Shown one piece after another: positions 5,601 to 8,708 of a DNA stretch of 8,708 bases. The position numbers and the translations under genes were made by a program. Position 1 is the first letter of the stretch; each line of letters opens with the position of its first letter. Source of the stretch: G039029935 sp039029935 (lineage in GTDB: Bacteria; Chloroflexota; Anaerolineae; Caldilineales; Caldilineaceae). The stretch lies in the NCBI GenBank assembly GCA_039029935.1, contig JBCCFC010000544.1, positions 1 to 8,708 on the forward strand. The letters run 5' to 3'. A model generated the notes under the pieces. That model was not told the DNA's origin. It ran no database searches and worked only from the letters and a program-made list of their open reading frames with translations.

Positions 5601-7216
5601 CAGTGCAAAACACTGCGCAGAACATAGAGCAAAACACAGGGCAAAACACAGCTGGGCAACGCACCATTATCCGTTGTTTAGATGAGCAAGCCGGGGGGCT
5701 TTATGCCGCTGCCTTTAGCCCCGACAATCGAACTGTCGCAAGTGGCGGAGAGGACAGTGTTGTGCGCTTGTGGGATGCCCAAAGCGGACGCTGTGTGCAT
5801 GAGTTGCGGGGGCATACCAAAATAATCTGGCAACTTGCCTTTAGCCCCGACGGGTTGACGTTGGCATCGGGTGATGATGAGGGGCTTATCCGTCTGTGGG
5901 ATGTACAGACAGGCGAGTGTCGTCGCATTTTGCAAGGGCATACGGATGTTATCCGCGCATTGACCTTTCGCGGTGATGGACAGATGTTGGTCAGTGGCGG
6001 CTTGGATTACAGTGTATGTCTCTGGCATCCTCAGACAGGGACTTGTCAACAGACCATCAAAGGTCATCCGTGTAGCCTTTGGGCGACGACGTTTAGCCCT
6101 GATGGAAACATCATCGCCAGTGGGGGCGATGATCAGGTGTTACGTGTGTGGCGTTTCTATCCCCAAGAAGACTCAGAGTTCAGCGACGTACAACTACATA
6201 GCAAGCACCCTGAACCCGATAATATTCTGCGCAGTGTTGCGTTCAGTCCCGATGGCACACTACTTGCCAGCGCAGGAACCGATCACGTTGTCCGTCTGTG
6301 GGATGCGTTTCCTGCTGACGGTAGCCCACAGGTTAGCCTTCCACGCCAAATCCTACAGGGGCATGCAAACACGATTAATTCACTTGCCTTTAGTCCCGAC
6401 AGCCAATTGTTGGCAAGTGGCAGCGGTGATGACACAGTACGGTTATGGAAAATAGAGCATGAGCCAGAAATGGGGACACAGATTGCTGTGCTACACCGCG
6501 TATGGGGTGAATACACCCAATCCGTTGTCGGGATTGACTTCCACCCTGATGGGCATCTATTGGCAACGGGGAGTTTGGATGGCACCGTCTATCTATGGGA
6601 CATTGCCTCAGAACGTATCGTGATGACACTGGCAGGGCATACCAACGGTGTCCAATCCCTTTGTTTCTCGCCCAATGGCGAACAATTGGTCGTTGCCGCA
6701 ATGGATAATATCGTTCGACTCTGGACGCTAGACACCTTGGAGGCGATCTCTGGCAAAGAATCACCCGCATCACAGCTATCCAGCCAACAACTGCCCTGCC
6801 CACTACCACCCTGCCCACTACCACCCTGTCCACTACCACCCTGCCAGTTGCTCGAAGGGCATCGCGCCCCTGTACGCACTGTTGACTTTAGTCCCGATGG
6901 TCAGCTAATCGCCAGTGGCAGCATTGACCGCACCATTCGCTTATGGGATGTTGCCACCGACGGCGTCGCTTCACCCAGAAGCACGATTGATTGGCAGCAT
7001 AACGTGATGGTCACAAGCGTCTGCTTTCATCCTGATAACCGGACACTGGTCAGCGGCAGTATAGATGGTCACATCAAATTATGGGATGTCGCGTCGGGGC
7101 GTTGTGTGAAGACATTGCCACCGGAGCAGCCGTATGATGGGATGACTATCACAGGGGCAGTCGGGTTGAGTGAATTGCAGAAGGCGTCGTTGGTGGCGTT
7201 GGGGGCCGTGGATTAA
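2675..7216 (+). CDS. SARP/BTAD-NB-ARC-WD40 STAND-type ATPase regulator (1513 aa)
   Basis: Domains in order. A SARP/OmpR-like winged helix (~1-95: MKKLELLLLGKPQIYVDG, RKDLALLVYLA, RDALAGLLWPE, RNLRHALSNLRK) is followed by an all-helical BTAD (~97-245). Then comes a Gln/Ser-rich linker (~250-325). The NB-ARC ATPase has Walker A GMGGQGKT (355-362), Walker B LFVLD (438-442), sensor-like LLLTSRE (479-485) and the GNPLALK motif (539-545). A winged-helix/helical segment follows, then a pentapeptide-like stretch (~770-805, DLSHLCLWQSDFRGVYLSAVNL). Fourteen WD40 repeats (~811-1482) suggest two seven-bladed propellers. The tail is PYDGMTITGAVGLSELQKA. Such STAND proteins are held inactive by their repeat sensor and oligomerise on ligand binding and ATP exchange; here the output should be DNA binding by the SARP half, as in AfsR-type regulators. 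It is cytosolic, with no signal peptide or membrane segment. ATG 2675 is the start because TGA 2660-2662 closes the frame upstream. The ligand and target genes are unknown. Confidence 0.93.
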   Translation: MKKLELLLLGKPQIYVDGAEVTRFNTRKDLALLVYLATTNTAHTRDALAGLLWPELPDDKAKRNLRHALSNLRKVIGAEWLETKPSVAMTQELSWVLDVRHLQLSANTFEQQPSVDADALEGFSEVLATYRGEFLQGFHIRNAVYFDEWALAQREAYHLLTLRGYEQLAQHCLQQEAYTLGLATTQRLLQLEPWSETGHRLRMKLLAQSGQRAAALAQYELCRQILADELDVDPMPETVDLYRQIKSGGWGMSDDQRQTSASRIPATKISPAPQPQTPWHGVVEANKLQPVSNQSANQSIKQSTKQSKQQTQRSTPKTDISMMPKEANFYGRQEQQTLLQAWLVDEQRRVVAILGMGGQGKTALAARVVQALVDMPVDEPADAFDYIIWHSLLNSPPLTVILQAWVQQLSNQQIVDLPATLDQQLRLLLELMQPHRCLFVLDNMESILQGGSAGTFRQGYDAYAQLLHFFLHGDHRGSLLLTSRERPHELATELNTQAPTSGLLALQGLPLVAGQQLLQRAGVVGDEVQTTQLLHTYSGNPLALKLVAETIRELFEGDIAEFLEEESLFFDDISSLLDQQFARLTQQERELLLWLAIERVPITSQTLWENLVRPGRKRHHLEALRALQRRCLIEQENKQFYLPNVILEYLTDYLIETIIEEFNLFIEEASSTDEAVLMSSPLSLLDAYVHRHVLVKAQSAVYVRDAQRRLLLDPIAQHLVIQWRLSGVATYLRQVFANLRTQNLTQQQPLSKLDGYGATNTLVLLLHLGIDVRGYDLSHLCLWQSDFRGVYLSAVNLSQSNLTHAAFTNKMGLVLSAAYSPDDKLLAATVTKGEIRMWRATDHTLVARWYNNGVYALAFSPDGQTVVADTVNGNIHVWDISNIEETGKGRLRHTLQHHTNIIYSLAMHPAGRIVASGSADTTICLWDIEAGKHLYTLTEHEEGIRSIAFSPDGTMLVSSSVDGTSRLWDVSTLDQTVQNTAQNIEQNTGQNTAGQRTIIRCLDEQAGGLYAAAFSPDNRTVASGGEDSVVRLWDAQSGRCVHELRGHTKIIWQLAFSPDGLTLASGDDEGLIRLWDVQTGECRRILQGHTDVIRALTFRGDGQMLVSGGLDYSVCLWHPQTGTCQQTIKGHPCSLWATTFSPDGNIIASGGDDQVLRVWRFYPQEDSEFSDVQLHSKHPEPDNILRSVAFSPDGTLLASAGTDHVVRLWDAFPADGSPQVSLPRQILQGHANTINSLAFSPDSQLLASGSGDDTVRLWKIEHEPEMGTQIAVLHRVWGEYTQSVVGIDFHPDGHLLATGSLDGTVYLWDIASERIVMTLAGHTNGVQSLCFSPNGEQLVVAAMDNIVRLWTLDTLEAISGKESPASQLSSQQLPCPLPPCPLPPCPLPPCQLLEGHRAPVRTVDFSPDGQLIASGSIDRTIRLWDVATDGVASPRSTIDWQHNVMVTSVCFHPDNRTLVSGSIDGHIKLWDVASGRCVKTLPPEQPYDGMTITGAVGLSELQKASLVALGAVD
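3548..3595 (+). repeat. in-frame 12-nt tandem repeat in the linker
   Basis: Four 12-base units start at 3548, 3560, 3572 and 3584, built on AAA/C-CCAGTCT or AAACAATCT. They encode a Gln/Ser-rich (NQSx/KQSx) spacer between the BTAD and NB-ARC domains. The unit length preserves the reading frame, so copy number can vary without breaking the protein. Confidence 0.7.
5606..5653 (+). repeat. in-frame 12-nt tandem repeat in WD40 blade 4 loop
   Basis: Four 12-base units (5606, 5618, 5630, 5642) resemble CAAAACACAGGG and encode QNTAQNIEQNTGQNTA. The insertion lengthens the loop after the WD of the fourth repeat (LWDVSTLDQTV...). It probably projects from the propeller surface. Confidence 0.75.
6796..6845 (+). 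repeat. 15-nt minisatellite (PCPLP)n in WD40 blade 12 loop
   Basis: CTGCCCACTACCACC occurs at 6796-6810 and 6811-6825, with one C-to-T change at 6826-6840 and a partial fourth copy after that. It encodes a Pro/Cys-rich pentapeptide run (PCPLPPCPLPPCPLPPC) in the outer loop between repeats 12 and 13. The near identity of the copies suggests recent slippage. Confidence 0.85.
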
Positions 7217-7225
7217 GCATACGCA

Positions 7226-7366
7226 TTAATAATTCATCGCACGTGACACCCGTTTACCATCCTTCATCATATGACAGGTGCAGCCATTCATGCCATACAA
7301 ATTCAGCGCGTGTAGCTGTTTCCTCAGCGATTTGAGCGGTAAATCCACCAACATCCCTTTGACGCC
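7226..7366 (-). pseudogene. in-frame continuation of the oxygenase beyond a TAG stop
   Basis: On the minus strand the frame of the upstream oxygenase gene stays open for 46 codons after its TAG (7367-7369), ending at TAA 7226-7228. The sequence reads GVKGMLVDLPLKSLRKQLHA, then LNLYGMNGCTCHMMKDGKR and a short end. This looks like real protein: an amphipathic helix, then an LYxxxGCTCH segment. Adding it brings the enzyme close to the usual 260-290 residues of cupin_8/JmjC proteins. I infer an original C-terminus cut off by a nonsense change (one base from TGG, CAG, AAG or a tyrosine codon). A sequencing error is the alternative. Confidence 0.45.
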
Positions 7367-8020
7367 CTACCCAAAACAGTTGATGCTGATAGAGGGGTCC
7401 AGCGCCCTGATGTAGTGCCACCATCCATAGGGAATGTACAGTAGTTCACCCGGCCCCAGCACTGTATATTGAGATTTTGATTCATCAAAGAGTGGATATT
7501 GCCCGGCGTCATAATCATCCGCATCCACGCTGCTCAGGACGCTGCCCGCATCAAACTTTTTGCTGGGATACATCATCCTGTTATGTTTGGGCGAGACGAG
7601 TTTGACCAATTTCCTACCTTGAACCTGCGCAAACAGATTGTCGGCCAAATCCGCATGATAGCTCGCCACTGTGTTTTCTGGCCCAATCCAGCCATTGATC
7701 CTCGTTTTGACTGTGTTGGATGTGATCAAGCCAAAATCAACATCCTCTTGAAGTGCCGGAAAATTCTGGAATATATTAAAGTCTGCCAGATACGCAATGT
7801 GTTTTGAATCCCTTGTACCTTTTCCTGCCATCAAATCATCCACATATTTTCCAAATTCAACTTGCTGAAAACGCGATGATGGGTCCAGCACAATATCGCC
7901 TACTTCTGCATACATGGATGGGTCTTCGGGGACCAATGTCTTGAAAAAGGGCAGGGACCATTTTTTGGTTGCAGGCCACTCCTGCATTGTATCGGTGAGC
8001 ACATCACCCCCTTCCGTCAA
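7367..8020 (-). CDS. cupin_8/JmjC-type Fe(II)/2-oxoglutarate-dependent oxygenase, possibly interrupted
   Basis: The 217-residue frame shows the hallmarks of JmjC-like cupin_8 oxygenases. The early 'QEWPATKKWSLPFF' matches the family's (D/E)WPA..KWS entry. 'NGWIGPENTVASYHADLADN' carries the iron ligands H122 and D124. 'FAQVQGRKLVKLVSP' supplies the 2-oxoglutarate-anchoring basic residue. 'GELLYIPYGWWHYIRAL' supplies the third iron ligand H202. Such enzymes hydroxylate proteins or small molecules using iron, oxygen and 2-oxoglutarate; the substrate is unknown. The start is uncertain. TTG 8020 has no ribosome binding site, while in-frame GTG 8002 has GGAAGGGGG upstream. The frame also continues beyond both ends across single stops (TGA 8054-8056, TAG 7367-7369), so an original longer gene from ATG 8128 to TAA 7226 may have been broken. 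The active-site residues are all intact, so the core could still fold. Confidence 0.75.
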   Translation of the reverse strand: MTEGGDVLTDTMQEWPATKKWSLPFFKTLVPEDPSMYAEVGDIVLDPSSRFQQVEFGKYVDDLMAGKGTRDSKHIAYLADFNIFQNFPALQEDVDFGLITSNTVKTRINGWIGPENTVASYHADLADNLFAQVQGRKLVKLVSPKHNRMMYPSKKFDAGSVLSSVDADDYDAGQYPLFDESKSQYTVLGPGELLYIPYGWWHYIRALDPSISINCFG

Positions 8021-8053
8021 ATATGAAACCAGCTTTGGGGCGTTATGTTTTCC

Positions 8054-8128
8054 TCAATTTTTATATGCTTGGTACGCTTGCGCTGTCGCATATAGCATAG
8101 AACCCGCCAAAGCCAATCCCACTAGCAT
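8054..8128 (-). CDS. 24-codon hydrophobic ORF, separate peptide or detached N-terminus
   Basis: ATG 8128 follows GGGGGA with a 6-base spacer, the best ribosome binding site on this strand here. It encodes 24 residues, beginning MLVGLALAGSMLYATAQAY and ending with a Lys-Asn pair, then TGA at 8054-8056. The first 17 residues look like a membrane anchor or signal peptide. The frame is the same as that of the oxygenase, and between the TGA and TTG 8020 it stays open (GKHNAPKLVSY). That fits the N-terminus of a membrane-anchored oxygenase split by a nonsense change. It could equally be a small translated leader peptide. Confidence 0.4.
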   Translation of the reverse strand: MLVGLALAGSMLYATAQAYQAYKN

Positions 8129-8169
8129 TTGCTATCCCCCACAGAACGATGAATGGTGTATCACCCACT

Positions 8170-8520
8170 TTAGGCCGCAAGCCTCTCGCCATAGGCACCA
8201 AAGTGGATATCCCCTTCGGCCTTAAGCGCGGCACAGATATCTAACGTGCGTTGGGTATGGAGTGTGAACGTCTCATCGCCAAAGTAGACATGATGATGCC
8301 CACCATAATGCTGCCTGTAGGCGCGAATTTCACTCAATACACGGTCAATCGGAAAGTAGAAGGGTTTCATCCCAATCGTCTGGATGGTACAGAAGGAACA
8401 TGTGTATGGACAGCCCAAAGAGTAGTTTTCGCGGATATAGCGGATGTTCTCGCCCGCAGAGGAGGGGAAGAGATCAACTTGTGGAAAGGGCAGATCCTCT
8501 GATATGTGGAAAAGGCGCAC
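8170..8520 (-). pseudogene. radical SAM enzyme fragment (B12-binding type)
   Basis: The 116-residue frame holds the front of a radical SAM barrel. CPYTCSFC gives the CxxxCxxC cysteines (C37, C41, C44) that bind the 4Fe-4S cluster. 'PIDRVLSEIRAYRQHYGG' and 'HVYFGDETFTLHTQRTLDIC' match the usual E(I/L)..L...YG and (F/I)xDDxF segments. The frame stops just after 'DIHFGAYGERLAA', where the next barrel strand with its arginine would sit. Radical SAM proteins of the cobalamin-binding group normally run 400-600 residues, with an N-terminal B12 domain and a barrel twice this size. Here both the front (a GTG start at 8520 without a ribosome binding site) and the back are missing. It lies upstream of, and on the same strand as, the oxygenase. 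I call it a relic. The exact subfamily cannot be told. Confidence 0.7.
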
Positions 8521-8693
8521 ACATACCTTGCACAGTGACGGTCTGAGGCTTTGTGATTGGTGTTGATGAATTAGTAACGATGTTGGACTGAATTAAAAAC
8601 TGAGATACAATCTAAGTTGCTTAGTCTAAGCTGCTTAGATTATGTGACAGAATGCAATATAAAATAATTTGTCGAATGCGAGCGTAATTTGCT
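8521..8693. other. AT-rich intergenic stretch
   Basis: No gene is visible. On the minus strand a short open reading (…TPITKPQTVTVQGMCAPF…) crosses the radical SAM boundary but ends at TGA soon after and matches nothing I know. The notable content is the tandem palindromic repeat at 8611-8638. Confidence 0.5.
8611..8638. repeat. two tandem 14-bp units, each a CTAAG-N3-CTTAG inverted repeat
   Basis: TCTAAGTTGCTTAG (8611-8624) is followed immediately by TCTAAGCTGCTTAG (8625-8638), 13 of 14 bases identical. Each unit is itself an inverted repeat, and the junction CTTAG-T-CTAAG (8620-8630) is a third. It resembles a double operator or a recombinase-type site. It lies 55 bases before a possible gene start at 8694. 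Confidence 0.7.
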
Positions 8694-8708
8694 ATGAAAA
8701 AATTAGCC
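8694..8708 (+). CDS. possible start of a further gene (MKKLA...), cut by window edge
   Basis: ATGAAAAAATTAGCC gives M-K-K-L-A, a typical beginning of a signal peptide, but only five codons are visible. The upstream sequence has no good ribosome binding site (GAG at about 12 bases). This is a weak suggestion only. Confidence 0.2.

Noticed and set aside
6796..6845. Possible CRISPR-like array
   Set aside because: The 15-base units are directly adjacent without spacers and lie within a coding frame, so this is a minisatellite.
6390..6879. Minus-strand frames with Gly/Ser or Val/Gly repeats
   Set aside because: These are reverse readings of the 15-base minisatellite inside the WD40 gene.
2675..7216. 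Antiphage Avs-type STAND defence protein
   Set aside because: The N-terminal effector is a SARP/BTAD DNA-binding module rather than a nuclease, protease or TIR domain, so a regulator is the better reading.
8084..8220. Alternative minus-strand frame with LVPMARGLRPKVGDTPF and a hydrophobic run
   Set aside because: It overlaps the end of the radical SAM frame and the hydrophobic ORF and has no ribosome binding site; the frame in register with the oxygenase is better supported.

Overview
The window is an accessory stretch built around one very large signalling gene. I think it comes from a bacterium of the Chloroflexota (Anaerolineae/Caldilinea/Herpetosiphon-like). Two things suggest this: a SARP/BTAD + NB-ARC + WD40 protein ending in the family tail motif 'PYDGMTITGAVGLSELQKA', and an upstream protein ending in FLPLVQN, a tail of the kind common on secreted proteins of this phylum. 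Base composition is mixed (about half G+C in genes, AT-rich between them). The taxonomic call is an inference from protein architecture only.

Layout: 2-118 is the 3' end of a probably secreted protein, followed by a clear Rho-independent terminator (172-198). A promoter-like site and a strong ribosome binding site then lead into a 50-codon ORF at 273. This ORF runs out of frame into the body of a NarL/FixJ response regulator (359-919) that has lost about its first 40 residues, so the regulator looks like a 5'-truncated pseudogene. From 920 to 1623 there is no intact gene. This stretch holds two related AATGAAT/ATTCATT palindromes, a frameshifted DDE transposase remnant and a nested 80-base inverted repeat.

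The core of the window is a divergent pair. On the minus strand (1624-2469) is a coiled-coil LuxR-type regulator without a receiver domain. On the plus strand (2675-7216) is a 1513-residue STAND-type ATPase regulator with SARP DNA-binding, BTAD, NB-ARC, winged-helix, pentapeptide and fourteen WD40 segments. The 205-base gap between them contains a 24-base near-perfect palindrome and three copies of GCGTTGAA at an exact 23-base period. It is a good candidate for a shared control region in which one or both neighbours regulate the pair.

Downstream and convergent (minus strand) are a JmjC/cupin_8-type Fe(II)/2-oxoglutarate oxygenase (7367-8020) and a short radical-SAM fragment (8170-8520). The oxygenase's frame is bounded on both sides by stop codons with coding-like sequence beyond them. 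The radical-SAM fragment carries the CxxxCxxC cluster motif but lacks most of the enzyme. The last 190 bases carry a tandem 14-base palindromic repeat and perhaps the first codons of a new gene. Several truncated or interrupted genes flank the intact regulator pair, which points to a recombining, decaying accessory region. I did not find a confidently new multi-gene system. The best candidates for something undescribed are the regulator pair with its phased repeats and the two operator-like palindrome families.
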